Shown one piece after another: positions 8,668 to 16,920 of a DNA stretch of 64,000 bases. The position numbers and the translations under genes were made by a program. Each line of letters begins with the position of its first letter. The stretch's first letter is position 1. This DNA comes from Leucobacter ruminantium (GTDB taxonomy: Bacteria > Actinomycetota > Actinomycetes > Actinomycetales > Microbacteriaceae), in contig NZ_JAGDYL010000009.1 in the NCBI RefSeq assembly GCF_017565705.1, forward strand, positions 54,524 through 118,523, given 5' to 3'. The notes beneath the pieces were generated by a model. The model worked only from the letters and a program-made list of their open reading frames with translations, had not been told where the DNA came from and made no database searches.

Positions 8668-9377
8668 TGGGCGCAGGGGTGCGAACCGTCTCGGGGCTCG
8701 ACGAGCTCGTAGCCCGCGCCCGTGCTCTCGCGGAGCGAGGCGCGCGCACCGTCCTCGGTATCGCGGGAGCACCGGGCGCGGGGAAGAGCGTGCTCTCCGA
8801 CGCGCTCCTCGACGCGCTCGGCGAGCGGGCCGTGCTGCTCGGCATGGACGCCTTCCACCTCGCCGACGCCGAGCTCGCCCGTCTGGGGCGGGCCGACCGC
8901 AAGGGCGCACCCGACACCTTCGACGTCGACGGCTACGTGTCGACTCTGAGGCGCGTTCGCGCGGCCGACCGGCCCGTCTACGCCCCCGTCTTCGACCGAT
9001 CCCTGGAGGCCGCGATCGCGGGCTCCGTGCGCATCGACCCCTCGGTGCCGCTCGTCATCACCGAGGGCAACTACCTGCTGCTCGACCGCGACGGGTGGGA
9101 GCGGGTGCGGCCCGAGCTCGACGAGACGTGGTTCGTGCAGCCCGACGAGGAGCAACGGCGGGCGTGGCTCATCGCACGGCATGAGCGGTACGGGAGGGAT
9201 CCCGAGGCGGCCCGCGCCTGGGCGCTCGGCACGGACGAGCGCAACGCCGAGACGGTGCGCGCCACCGCATCGCGCGCCGACCTGGTGTTCCGCGCGGCCG
9301 GAGCCGGCGGCGGTGCCGCTCGGGCGGCCGAGGCGGCCCGAAGCGGTGCGGCGCGAGAGCAGGAGGCGACGGTATGA
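8667..9377 (+). CDS. FrcK-like nucleoside/sugar kinase-fold protein (PRK09270/YggC family)
   Basis: 236 residues. P-loop GAPGAGKSVLSD (about residues 32-43), MDAFHLAD and the ITEGNYLLLD segment are those of the uridine-kinase-like family to which FrcK belongs. In rhizobia frcBCAK places this kinase with the same ABC system seen here, strengthening the Frc-type assignment. The true substrate of FrcK-type proteins is not well settled. A C-terminal Ala/Gly-rich tail overlaps the aldolase start (ATGA). Confidence 0.78.
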   Translation: MGAGVRTVSGLDELVARARALAERGARTVLGIAGAPGAGKSVLSDALLDALGERAVLLGMDAFHLADAELARLGRADRKGAPDTFDVDGYVSTLRRVRAADRPVYAPVFDRSLEAAIAGSVRIDPSVPLVITEGNYLLLDRDGWERVRPELDETWFVQPDEEQRRAWLIARHERYGRDPEAARAWALGTDERNAETVRATASRADLVFRAAGAGGGAARAAEAARSGAAREQEATV

Positions 9378-10204
9378 CACTGACGACGATGAGCGAGGCG
9401 ATCGGACGCGTGCGCGCCGTCGGCGCCTTCAACCTCGTGCAGCTCGAGATGGCCGAGGCCATCGTGGCGGGCGCCGAGCAGGCGGGGTGCCCGGCGATCC
9501 TGCAGATCTCGCAGAACGCCGTCCGCTTCCACGGTGCGCTCACCCCGCTGGCACTGGCCGCGCTCGCCGTCGCCGAGCGGGCGGCGGTGCCGATCGTGGT
9601 GCATCTCGACCACGCGACCGATGAGGCGCTCATCGACGAGGCGATCGCGCTCGGCGTGCCGTCCGTGATGTACGACGGCGCCCACCTTCCCGACGAGGAG
9701 AACGTGGCGCGCACCGCGGCCGTCGCCGTCCGCGCCCATGAGGCGGGCGTGTGGGTGGAGGCGGAGCTCGGCGAGGTCGGGGGCAAGGACGGCGCGCATG
9801 CGCCAGGCGTGCGCACGGACCCGGAGGAGGCCGCCCGTTTCGTCGCGGCGACGGGGGTGGACGCGCTCGCCGTCGCCGTGGGCAGCTCGCACGCCATGCG
9901 TACCCGCGAGGCCGCGCTCGACGAGGGACTGATCCGCCGCATCGCGGAGAGCGCACCGGTGCCGCTCGTGCTGCACGGGTCGAGCGGTGTGCCCGACGCC
10001 GGTCTCGACGGCGCCGTGCTGGCGGGGATGCGCAAGATCAACATCGGCACGCACATCGGAGCCGTCTTCACCCGGACCATGCGCGAGCGGTTGATCGCCG
10101 ACCCGGAGCTCGTCGACCCGCGCAAGTGCGTCGCACCGGCCCGCGAGGCCACGGCCGACGAGGTGAGTCGTCTGCTGCGCCTGATCTCGCTGGGGGAGCG
10201 GTGA
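9374..10204 (+). CDS. Class II ketose-bisphosphate aldolase (FbaA/KbaY/GatY family)
   Basis: 276 residues, near the usual ~285. Zinc- and phosphate-site motifs are complete: VHLDHATD, EAELGEVGGKDG, VAVGSSHAM, LHGSSGVPD and KINIGT. It cleaves fructose- or tagatose-1,6-bisphosphate-type substrates into two trioses in the cytoplasm. It overlaps FrcK-like and PfkB genes, so kinase and aldolase are translationally coupled. It is unrelated to the class I aldolase at 3194, giving two independent kinase/aldolase pairs in the operon. Confidence 0.9.
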   Translation: MTLTTMSEAIGRVRAVGAFNLVQLEMAEAIVAGAEQAGCPAILQISQNAVRFHGALTPLALAALAVAERAAVPIVVHLDHATDEALIDEAIALGVPSVMYDGAHLPDEENVARTAAVAVRAHEAGVWVEAELGEVGGKDGAHAPGVRTDPEEAARFVAATGVDALAVAVGSSHAMRTREAALDEGLIRRIAESAPVPLVLHGSSGVPDAGLDGAVLAGMRKINIGTHIGAVFTRTMRERLIADPELVDPRKCVAPAREATADEVSRLLRLISLGER

Positions 10205-11247
10205 GCGCCGCGCGTCCGGTCGTCACGCTGACGCCGGCCGGTGCCGTGGACGCCACCTACCGGCTCGGCGGCGAGCTCGTGCGCGGGGCCTTCGCCCGCG
10301 CCGAATCGTACGAGCGCGAGCTCAGCGGCAAGGGCGTCAACGTGACCGTCGCACTGCTGCGTGCGGGCATCCCGTCGTCGGCCGTCGTGGTGATGGGCGA
10401 GGAGGACCTGCCGCTGGCCGAGGTCTTCGCGGCCGACACGCTGCGCCCCGTGCTGCGCCCGGGCGCCACCCGCGTGAACACTTCGATCATCGATTCAGGC
10501 GGCGCGACCACCAAGGTGAACGCCTCGGCCGGCCGGCTCTCACCCGACGCCTGGGCCGCGGCGCAGGACGCGGCCATCGATGAGATCGGCAGGCGGGGGG
10601 CCGGGTGGCTCGTCGTCTCGGGCGCGCTACCGCCGCTCGACGGCGAGTGCGCCGGCAGCGGCGACGGCACCGGCGTTGGAGACGGCCACCTCGATCTCGG
10701 CCCGCTCACCATTCGCGCCCGCGAACTCGGCGCGCGGGTCGCGCTCGACACGAGCGGAGCCGCGCTGCGCCGCGCCGCTCATGAGCCGTTCGGCGCGGCG
10801 CTGCTCGCCCCCAACGCCGAGGAGCTCGCGGAGCTGGCGGGGCGCGGCATCGCCTCCGTCGGCGACGCGCTCGCAGCGGCGAGAGAACTGCTCGAACGCG
10901 GCGCAGCCGCGGGCCTCGAGGCCGTCTACGTCAGCCTCGGAGCCGACGGCTCGCTGCTCGTCTCGGGCGCGGGCGCCGTGCTCGCCCGCGCCCGCGCGGC
11001 CAGGGTCGCGAATACGGCGGGCGCCGGCGACGCCTCGCTCGCGGGCCTCCTCGCCGGACCGGTGACGGACGACCTCGGATCCCTCGCGGCGGCGGCGGCG
11101 AGGGCCGCCTCCTTCGGCGCCCACGCCGTCGCGCAGACATCGACCCTGCTCCCCGGACTCGAGGGGGCGCCCGAGGCCGAGGTGCTGATCGACCCCGACC
11201 CAGGCATCCCTCTCACCGAAGCCGCCGGGACCGTCGGGGCGTCATGA
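10201..11247 (+). CDS. PfkB-family hexose-phosphate kinase (1-phosphofructokinase/tagatose-6-P kinase type)
   Basis: 348 residues. Begins VVTLTPAGAVDATYRL and has LSGKGVNVTVALLRAG, the LacC/FruK/PfkB N-terminal signature; the catalytic NTAGAGDASLAGLLA motif (Gly-Ala-Gly-Asp) is intact. It phosphorylates a ketose monophosphate to a bisphosphate, directly upstream in logic of the class II aldolase that it overlaps (GTGA). An insertion rich in Gly (ECAGSGDGTGVGDGH, around residues 142-156) is unusual for the family. It overlaps the oxidase gene by ATGA. Confidence 0.85.
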   Translation: MSAARPVVTLTPAGAVDATYRLGGELVRGAFARAESYERELSGKGVNVTVALLRAGIPSSAVVVMGEEDLPLAEVFAADTLRPVLRPGATRVNTSIIDSGGATTKVNASAGRLSPDAWAAAQDAAIDEIGRRGAGWLVVSGALPPLDGECAGSGDGTGVGDGHLDLGPLTIRARELGARVALDTSGAALRRAAHEPFGAALLAPNAEELAELAGRGIASVGDALAAARELLERGAAAGLEAVYVSLGADGSLLVSGAGAVLARARAARVANTAGAGDASLAGLLAGPVTDDLGSLAAAAARAASFGAHAVAQTSTLLPGLEGAPEAEVLIDPDPGIPLTEAAGTVGAS

Positions 11248-14111
11248 GCGCCGAGCTGCCGCGGACCGTGCGGGCGGCGGTCGCCGATCCCTCGCGGATC
11301 CGCACCCGCGCCATCGACCGCGCCGCAGCCGCGGTCGACGCCTCCCACTACCTCCTCACCCCGTCCGCCGTCATCGTCGCGTCCGACGCGCGCGAGGTGG
11401 GCGCGCTCATGCGCGCGGCGACGGAGGCGCGCACGCCGATCACGTTCCGCTCCGGCGGCACGAGTCTCTCTGGGCAGGCGTCCGGCGACGGCCTGCTCGT
11501 CGACGTGCGCCGCGGCTTCCGAAGCATCGAGGTGCTCGACGACGGCGCCCGCGTGCGCGTGCAGCCAGGGCTCACGGTGCGTCAGGTCAACGCCCGCCTC
11601 GCCCGCCACGGTACACGCCTCGGTCCCGACCCGGCGAGCGAGGCGGCCTGCACCATCGGCGGCGTCATCGCGAACAACTCGAGCGGTATGGCGTGCGGCA
11701 CCGTCGAGAACACCTACCGCACCCTCGAATCGATGACCTTCGTGCTGCCGAGCGGCACCTCGATCGACACCGCGAGCCCCGACGCCGACGCCGAGCTCGC
11801 CGCCCGCGAGCCGCGGCTCGTCGACGCCCTCATGCGCCTGCGCGCCCGGGTGGTGTCGAACCCCGAGAGCGTGCGGACCATCGAGCAGCGCTTCGCGATG
11901 AAGAACACGATGGGCTACGGCCTCAACTCCTTCCTCGACTACGACACCCCCGCGCAGCTGCTCGCCCACCTGCTCATCGGCTCGGAGGGCACGCTCGGCT
12001 TCGTCGCCGAGGCCGTGCTCCGCACGGTACGGGTGCGGCCGCGGGTCGCCACGGCGGTCGCCGTCTTCCCGACCCTGAACGCCGCGACCCGCGCCCTCCC
12101 CGCCCTCGTCGAGACCGGGGCGGCCACCCTCGAGCTCATGGACTCGACGTCCATCCGCGTCGGCCGCGGGCTGGCCACCGTGCCCGACGCCATCACCGGC
12201 TTCGAACTGCGCGATCACACGGCGCTGCTCATCGAGTACGGCGCCGACGACGATGCGCGGCTGCGGCGGCTCGTCGCGGGAGGCGAGTCGGCCCTCGGCG
12301 ACGAGGAGCTGTGCGGCGCCGCCCGGTTCTCGAGCGATGCAGCGCCCCGCTCCGTCGCGTGGGCGCTGCGCAAGGGTCTCTACGCCTCGGTCGCCGGGGC
12401 GAGGCCCGCAGGCACGACGGCACTGCTCGAAGACGTCGTCGTGCCGGTGGACCGCCTCGCCGACACCTGCGCCGGGCTGCAGGCGCTCTTCGCGCGGCAC
12501 GACTACCGCGACAGCGTCGTCTTCGGGCACGCCAAGGACGGCAATCTGCACTTCATGCTCACCGACCGCTTCGGCGAGAGCGGGGGCCTCGCGCGCCTCG
12601 ACCGCTTCACCGAGGACATGGTCGACCTCGTGCTCGACGCGGGCGGCAACCTGAAGGCCGAGCACGGCACGGGCCGCGCGATGGCACCCTACGTGCGCAG
12701 GCAGTACGGTGACGAGCTCACAGAGGTGATGCGCGAACTCAAGCGCATCGTCGACCCGGCGGGCGTCATGAACCCGGGGGTGCTGGTCGAGGAGGGCGAG
12801 GGATCCGCCGCGGCGTCGCACGAGCAGTTCAAGCTGCCCGTGACCATCGAGTCGGAGGCCGATCGCTGCGTCGAGTGCGGCTACTGCGAGCCCGTGTGCC
12901 CGAGCGCCGACCTCACACTCACGCCCAGGCAGCGCATCGCCGTGCGCAGAGCCGAGGAGACGGCGCTCGCCGCCGGGGAAGAGCGGCTCGCGGCCGAGCT
13001 GCGCCGCGACTACGACTACTCCGGCCTGCAGACCTGCGCCGCGGACGGCATGTGCCGCACCGTCTGCCCCGTCGGCATCGACACCGGGCAGCTCGTGAAG
13101 CGCCTGCGCGGGGAGCAGTACGGTGCCGGCTCCGAGGCCGCCTGGGCGGGCGCGGCCCGGGGCTGGGGAGCCGCAACGCGCGTCGGATCCCTCTCGCTCT
13201 CCGCCGCGCACGCCGTGCCGCCCGCGCTGCCGCGCGCTGCGACCCGCGCCGCCCGCGCCGTCGCGGGCGACGATGCCGTGCCGCTCTACGACGGGAGCCT
13301 GCCTCCGGGCGGGCCCGCCCGCGCACCGCTGACCGGAGTCGTGGGTACGGGTGAGGGAGCGCCCTCACTGGTGTTCCTGCCGGCGTGCGTCGGCAGCATG
13401 TTCGGGCCGGAGCGGGCGGAGGATGGCCTCGGGCGTGGTGCCGGGCGCGGTGCCGGGGTCGCGGGGAGCGCCGAGTCCGGCATCGGTGCGACGGCCGCCT
13501 TCGTGCGGCTGCTCGAACGCGCGGGAATCCGGGCGATCGTGCCCGAGGGGATCGAGTCGCTGTGCTGCGGAACTCCGTGGTCGTCGAAGGGCCACGCCCG
13601 GGGGCACCGCGTCATGTCCGAGCGCGTCGCCGCGGCGGTGCGCGCGGCGGACCCCGAGGGATCCCTGCCCGTCGTGAGCGACGCCTCCAGCTGCACCGAG
13701 GGCTTCGAGAAGCTCCTCGCGGGGCTGCGCGTGGAGGACGCGGTCGCGTTCACCGCGCGCGAGATCCTGCCGCGACTCTCGGTCTCCCCGAGCTTCGGCG
13801 TGCTCGCGGTGCACCCCACATGCTCGTCGCGTCAGCTCGGCATCGACGACGCCCTGCTCGCGATCGCGCGCGCCGTCGCCGACGAGGCACGGGTGCCGGA
13901 TGACTGGCGCTGCTGCGCCTTCGCCGGTGACCGGGGCATGCTGCACCCCGAACTCACGGCGTCGGCGACCGGGTCCGAGGCGGCCGAGGTGCGGGAGTGG
14001 GGCGCCGACGCGCACGCCTCGTGCAACCGCACGTGCGAGATCGGCATGACCCGCGCCGTGGGGCGCCCCTACACGCACGTGCTCGAACTGCTGGAGCGCG
14101 CGAGCCGCTGA
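11244..14111 (+). CDS. FAD-linked oxidase with C-terminal Fe-S and CCG domains (D-lactate/2-hydroxyacid dehydrogenase family)
   Basis: 955 residues. Order: FAD-binding PCMH domain (TFRSGGTSLSGQ and GGVIANNSSGM, about residues 65-155), FAD-oxidase C domain, two 4Fe-4S motifs (CVECGYCEPVC about residue 541, CAADGMCRTVC about 595) and two cysteine-rich CCG-type modules (ESLCCGTPW and DWRCCAFAGD). This is the architecture of Dld/GlcDF-like membrane-associated 2-hydroxyacid dehydrogenases feeding electrons to quinone. As the last gene of the operon (ATGA overlap) it could oxidise D-lactate or a sugar-derived hydroxyacid; which is inference. Confidence 0.85.
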   Translation: MSAELPRTVRAAVADPSRIRTRAIDRAAAAVDASHYLLTPSAVIVASDAREVGALMRAATEARTPITFRSGGTSLSGQASGDGLLVDVRRGFRSIEVLDDGARVRVQPGLTVRQVNARLARHGTRLGPDPASEAACTIGGVIANNSSGMACGTVENTYRTLESMTFVLPSGTSIDTASPDADAELAAREPRLVDALMRLRARVVSNPESVRTIEQRFAMKNTMGYGLNSFLDYDTPAQLLAHLLIGSEGTLGFVAEAVLRTVRVRPRVATAVAVFPTLNAATRALPALVETGAATLELMDSTSIRVGRGLATVPDAITGFELRDHTALLIEYGADDDARLRRLVAGGESALGDEELCGAARFSSDAAPRSVAWALRKGLYASVAGARPAGTTALLEDVVVPVDRLADTCAGLQALFARHDYRDSVVFGHAKDGNLHFMLTDRFGESGGLARLDRFTEDMVDLVLDAGGNLKAEHGTGRAMAPYVRRQYGDELTEVMRELKRIVDPAGVMNPGVLVEEGEGSAAASHEQFKLPVTIESEADRCVECGYCEPVCPSADLTLTPRQRIAVRRAEETALAAGEERLAAELRRDYDYSGLQTCAADGMCRTVCPVGIDTGQLVKRLRGEQYGAGSEAAWAGAARGWGAATRVGSLSLSAAHAVPPALPRAATRAARAVAGDDAVPLYDGSLPPGGPARAPLTGVVGTGEGAPSLVFLPACVGSMFGPERAEDGLGRGAGRGAGVAGSAESGIGATAAFVRLLERAGIRAIVPEGIESLCCGTPWSSKGHARGHRVMSERVAAAVRAADPEGSLPVVSDASSCTEGFEKLLAGLRVEDAVAFTAREILPRLSVSPSFGVLAVHPTCSSRQLGIDDALLAIARAVADEARVPDDWRCCAFAGDRGMLHPELTASATGSEAAEVREWGADAHASCNRTCEIGMTRAVGRPYTHVLELLERASR

Positions 14112-14160
14112 CGGCGGGGCGGCACCCAGTCACCCGACTACGCGATCCCTCGCCCGATGG

Positions 14161-14172
14161 GAGAATGGGGCG
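14161..14172 (+). promoter_or_regulatory. Leaderless-type promoter -10 for TrmH-family gene
   Basis: GAGAAT at 14161-14166, six bases, then GTG. The identical hexamer and spacing precede the ogt start on the other strand (16728-16733). No Shine-Dalgarno sequence fits between. Confidence 0.5.
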
Positions 14173-14841
14173 GTGAACGAGACGCCCGAGACCCACGCCG
14201 CACACCCCGAGCGCACGACGGCGGGCGTCGGCCCCTGGCCGGGCGGCCGCGAGGCGTGGCCGACCGGTGAGGACGCCGAGCGCTACGACCCCGAACTGCT
14301 CGAGCACGGCGACACCCGCAACGTGATCGACCGCTACCGCTACTGGCGCATGGAAGCGATCGTCGCAGACCTCGACGAGAAGCGGCACCCGTTCCACGTG
14401 GCCATCGAGAACTGGCAGCACGACATGAACATCGGCTCGATCGTGCGCAGCGCCAACGCCTTCGCCGCCGACACGGTGCACATCGTCGGCCGCCGCCGCT
14501 GGAACAAGCGCGGCGCCATGGTCACCGACCGCTACCAGCACGTCGAGCATCGGGAGAACATCTCGGCGCTCGCCGAGTGGGCGAGGGATCGGGGCATCCC
14601 CATCATCGCGATCGACAACGTGCCCGGCTGCGTGCCGATGGAGACCTTCGACTGGCCCGAGCGCTGCGTGATGCTCTTCGGTCAGGAGGGTCCGGGGCTG
14701 ACGGCCGAGGCGATCGCGGAGGCCGAGGCGGTGGTCGAGATCACGCAGTACGGCTCGACGCGATCCATCAACGCCTCGGCCGCCGCCGCGGTCGCGATGT
14801 ACAGCTGGGTGCAGCAGCACAGCGCGCTGCGACCCAGGTAG
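14173..14841 (+). CDS. TrmH/SpoU-family RNA 2'-O-methyltransferase
   Basis: 222 residues. The SPOUT knot motifs are complete: ENWQHDMNIGSIVRSANAF (motif 1), LFGQEGPGL (motif 2) and YGSTRSINASAAAAVAMY (motif 3, SAM-binding). It methylates a ribose in tRNA or rRNA; the position cannot be told from sequence. A ~60-residue N-terminal extension rich in charged residues precedes the domain. GTG start at 14173 sits six bases after a -10-like hexamer and lacks an RBS, suggesting a leaderless message separate from the upstream operon. Confidence 0.88.
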   Translation: MNETPETHAAHPERTTAGVGPWPGGREAWPTGEDAERYDPELLEHGDTRNVIDRYRYWRMEAIVADLDEKRHPFHVAIENWQHDMNIGSIVRSANAFAADTVHIVGRRRWNKRGAMVTDRYQHVEHRENISALAEWARDRGIPIIAIDNVPGCVPMETFDWPERCVMLFGQEGPGLTAEAIAEAEAVVEITQYGSTRSINASAAAAVAMYSWVQQHSALRPR

Positions 14842-14866
14842 TCCCGGGCCGAGCCGTCGGCACGGC

Positions 14867-16138
14867 TCAGCGGGCCGGGTTCGCCGACCCCTCGCCCGGG
14901 ACGGCGGCGATCGAGGATCCCTCGCCGTCCTCGCCCGAGGATCCCTCGCTGCGCTCGCTGGTCGATCCCTCGCCCGCCGTAGTGTCGCCCGACAACCACC
15001 GCAGCCATCGCATGCGCGGATCGCCCTCGAGCACGAGCGCGCGGACCAGCAGCGTCAGCGGGATCGACAGGATCGCGCCGAGCGGGCCGATCACGAAGGT
15101 CCAGAACAGCACCGAGAAGAAGCTCAGGGTGAGGCTGAGGTTGACGGCGTCGCTCACGAACTTCGGCTGCACGAGCACCTGCAGCACAACGTTGACGACG
15201 CAGTACACGGCCGCAACGGCGAGCATGAGCGGCACGCCTCCGACGACGAGCGCCAGCAGCATCGGCGGCACGAGCCCCAGCACGAAGCCGATGTTGGGCA
15301 CGAAGTTCGTGACGAACGCGAGGATCGCCCACACGACGGGAGCGGGCACGCCCATCGCCCAGAGCGCGAGTCCGTCGATGATCGCGACGATGAGCCCGAA
15401 CGCGGCGTTGACCACGTAGTAGCGCCGCACCCCGCTGTTGAACGCGGCGAAGCGCGCCATCGCGGGCCTCGCCGAGGGGCCGAAGTCGCGCGTCGCGCGG
15501 CCGTACCGGGCGCCGTCGGCGGCCATGAACAGCACGTAGGCGAAGATGAAGAAGAGCGCAGTCAGCACCCCGAGCACGCTCGAGCCGAGCGAAGTGGCGA
15601 AGCCCACGACCGTCGAGGGTGTGAGCACGGATCCTACGGCGGACGACAGCTGCGAGTCGAGGCCGAGCGACGCGAGCAGCGCGATCGCCTGGTCGAGCGT
15701 GCTGCGCAGCTCGCCGTGGTAGTCGAGCACGAGCTCGGTGAACTCCGCCGCGGCGTATGCGAGCATGAGCGCCATGATGAGCAGCACCGCGTAGGCGACG
15801 ACGATCACCGCGGTGGTCGCGAGCCAGCGGGGCCAGCCGCGACGCTCGAGCGGGTGCCGCACGGGGTGGCAGATGATCACGATGACCGCGGCGACGGCGA
15901 GCGGCCCGATGAGCTCGCGGCCGAGCGACATGCCCACGAGCGCGATGACCGCGGCGGCCAGGCCCAGCAGCACTCGCAGGGCCGATGTCGGGCTCTGCGC
16001 GGGTACGGGATCGGTTGTTGGCGCGGCTGCGGGCGCGGCCGCCGTTGCGGGCGCGGCCGCCGTTGCGGGCGCGGCCGCGGTTGCGCGCGCGGGTTGCCCC
16101 GGTGTGGGCGCGGCGGGTTCGGGTTGGGACGCGCTCAT
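14867..16138 (-). CDS. AI-2E family transporter (PerM-like permease)
   Basis: 423 residues. Hydrophobic core with about eight membrane segments and the family features ALLASLGL..., GVPAPVVWAILAFVTNFVPNIG and FVIGPLGAILSIPLTLLV. The family includes quorum-signal exporters and Na+/H+ antiporters, so function is open. Start: a longer frame runs to 16264 but overlaps ogt; ATG at 16138 follows a TACAGT hexamer by six bases. The N terminus has an Ala/Pro tract encoded by an 18-base tandem repeat, and the C-terminal tail is a Gly-Glu-Gly-Ser-rich stretch created by three GATCCCTC octamers. Confidence 0.85.
   Translation of the reverse strand: MSASQPEPAAPTPGQPARATAAAPATAAAPATAAAPAAAPTTDPVPAQSPTSALRVLLGLAAAVIALVGMSLGRELIGPLAVAAVIVIICHPVRHPLERRGWPRWLATTAVIVVAYAVLLIMALMLAYAAAEFTELVLDYHGELRSTLDQAIALLASLGLDSQLSSAVGSVLTPSTVVGFATSLGSSVLGVLTALFFIFAYVLFMAADGARYGRATRDFGPSARPAMARFAAFNSGVRRYYVVNAAFGLIVAIIDGLALWAMGVPAPVVWAILAFVTNFVPNIGFVLGLVPPMLLALVVGGVPLMLAVAAVYCVVNVVLQVLVQPKFVSDAVNLSLTLSFFSVLFWTFVIGPLGAILSIPLTLLVRALVLEGDPRMRWLRWLSGDTTAGEGSTSERSEGSSGEDGEGSSIAAVPGEGSANPAR
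16029..16082. repeat. Three tandem copies of an 18-base unit in the permease N terminus
   Basis: The unit GCGGGCGCGGCCGCCGTT is repeated at 16029, 16047 and 16065 (last copy one base changed). In frame it encodes Ala/Pro/Thr repeats in the cytoplasmic tail, a likely slippage hotspot that can change length without a frameshift. Confidence 0.8.
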
Positions 16139-16150
16139 CGTCTCACTGTA
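16139..16150 (-). promoter_or_regulatory. Leaderless-type promoter -10 for AI-2E permease gene
   Basis: On the minus strand TACAGT (16145-16150) is followed by six bases and then the ATG at 16138. This spacing matches the other leaderless candidates in the window and supports the short start. Confidence 0.5.
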
Positions 16151-16166
16151 TCCGAGCGGCGGCCCC

Positions 16167-16721
16167 TCAGAAGAGGCGTCCGGCGTCTTCGGCGGGTGGT
16201 TCTTCGAGGGCGAGCAGGGCGCGCTTCCGGTCGAGCCCTCCGGCGTAACCGGTGAGGGATCCATCAGCTCCGAGCACGCGGTGGCACGGGATGATGATGC
16301 TCACCGGGTTGTGCCCGACGGCCTGGCCGACGCGCTGGGCCAGGCCGCGCCCGCCGACGCGCTGCGCGATGGCGCCGTAGGTGGTGGTCTCGCCGGAAGG
16401 GATCTCGCAGAGGATCTCCCACACGCGCTGCGAGAAGGCGTCGCCCTGCGGGGCGAGCGGGATGTCGAAGCGCGTGCGCTCGCCGGCGAGGTACTCGCGG
16501 AGCTGCCGGGCCGCTGCGCCGAGCACGGGGTCGGCGGTTGCGGGTTCGGCTCCGGTCGTAGTCGCATCGCCGCCCAGCTCGGCGCCGATGTCCTCGCCGA
16601 TGCCGTCTGCCGCCGGCGGATACTTGTGGTTCTCGAAGTAGAGACCCGTCAGGGCGTCGCCTTCTGCGACGATGAGGAGCTCGCCGAGCGCGCTCCTGAA
16701 TCGGCCGTGCCGCACAGTCAT
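16167..16721 (-). CDS. ogt: Methylated-DNA-protein-cysteine methyltransferase
   Basis: 184 residues. The active-site motif IIIPCHRVL places the acceptor cysteine at residue 146, preceded by GQAVGHNPVS and by the helix-turn-helix arginine region of the family; the end TGYAGGLDRKRALLALE is canonical. It repairs O6-alkylguanine in DNA by irreversible transfer to itself. An acidic, low-complexity insertion (about residues 36-64) between the N-terminal and catalytic domains makes it slightly longer than usual. ATG at 16721 lies six bases from a GAGAAT hexamer; no convincing RBS. Confidence 0.93.
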   Translation of the reverse strand: MTVRHGRFRSALGELLIVAEGDALTGLYFENHKYPPAADGIGEDIGAELGGDATTTGAEPATADPVLGAAARQLREYLAGERTRFDIPLAPQGDAFSQRVWEILCEIPSGETTTYGAIAQRVGGRGLAQRVGQAVGHNPVSIIIPCHRVLGADGSLTGYAGGLDRKRALLALEEPPAEDAGRLF

Positions 16722-16733
16722 GGTCTCATTCTC
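16722..16733 (-). promoter_or_regulatory. Leaderless-type promoter -10 for ogt
   Basis: Minus-strand GAGAAT (16728-16733), six bases, then ATG at 16721. Same hexamer and spacing as at 14161. Confidence 0.5.
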
Positions 16734-16834
16734 CCCGATCCCCGGCGGTTCGTCTCCTCGGGACTGGGCCCGGGGGTCGGCCCCGGGGCCGAGTCCGGGC
16801 CCGAGCCCGGGCTCCGGGGCCGACGCCGAACGCC

Positions 16835-16911
16835 TGCGAATCGGGGGCGCTTGCGGTCGCTATTCGGCGCTGAATCGACCGTTGGTGCCCACGATTTCGG
16901 GGGCGGTGGAT
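16835..16911. repeat. Dispersed intergenic repeat R2, copy 1, within an imperfect palindrome
   Basis: TGCGAATCGGGGGCGCTTGC followed by GGTCGCT (16835-16861) recurs almost identically at 51792-51817. Here it lies in the divergent ogt/hypothetical spacer and folds imperfectly onto the sequence up to about 16911. The 90 bases before it (16741-16830) are a low-complexity GGGCCCGG-rich run. Confidence 0.6.
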
Positions 16912-16920
16912 AATGGGCGG
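16909..16920 (+). promoter_or_regulatory. Leaderless-type promoter -10 for the hypothetical gene
   Basis: GATAAT at 16909-16914 followed by six bases and GTG at 16921, matching the pattern seen at other genes in the window. Confidence 0.45.

Noticed and set aside
2..14111. Sulfoquinovose pathway because of the YihT-like aldolase
   Set aside because: No sulfoquinovosidase, SQ isomerase or sulfolactaldehyde gene accompanies it; the family is shared with tagatose-bisphosphate aldolases.
16139..16264. N-terminal extension of the AI-2E permease to 16264
   Set aside because: It runs into ogt, has no RBS, and the 16138 start has its own -10 hexamer.
16741..16830. GGGCCCGG-rich run upstream of the hypothetical gene as a coding segment
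   Set aside because: Low-complexity palindromic GC; translations are Arg/Pro repeats and no start with RBS supports them.
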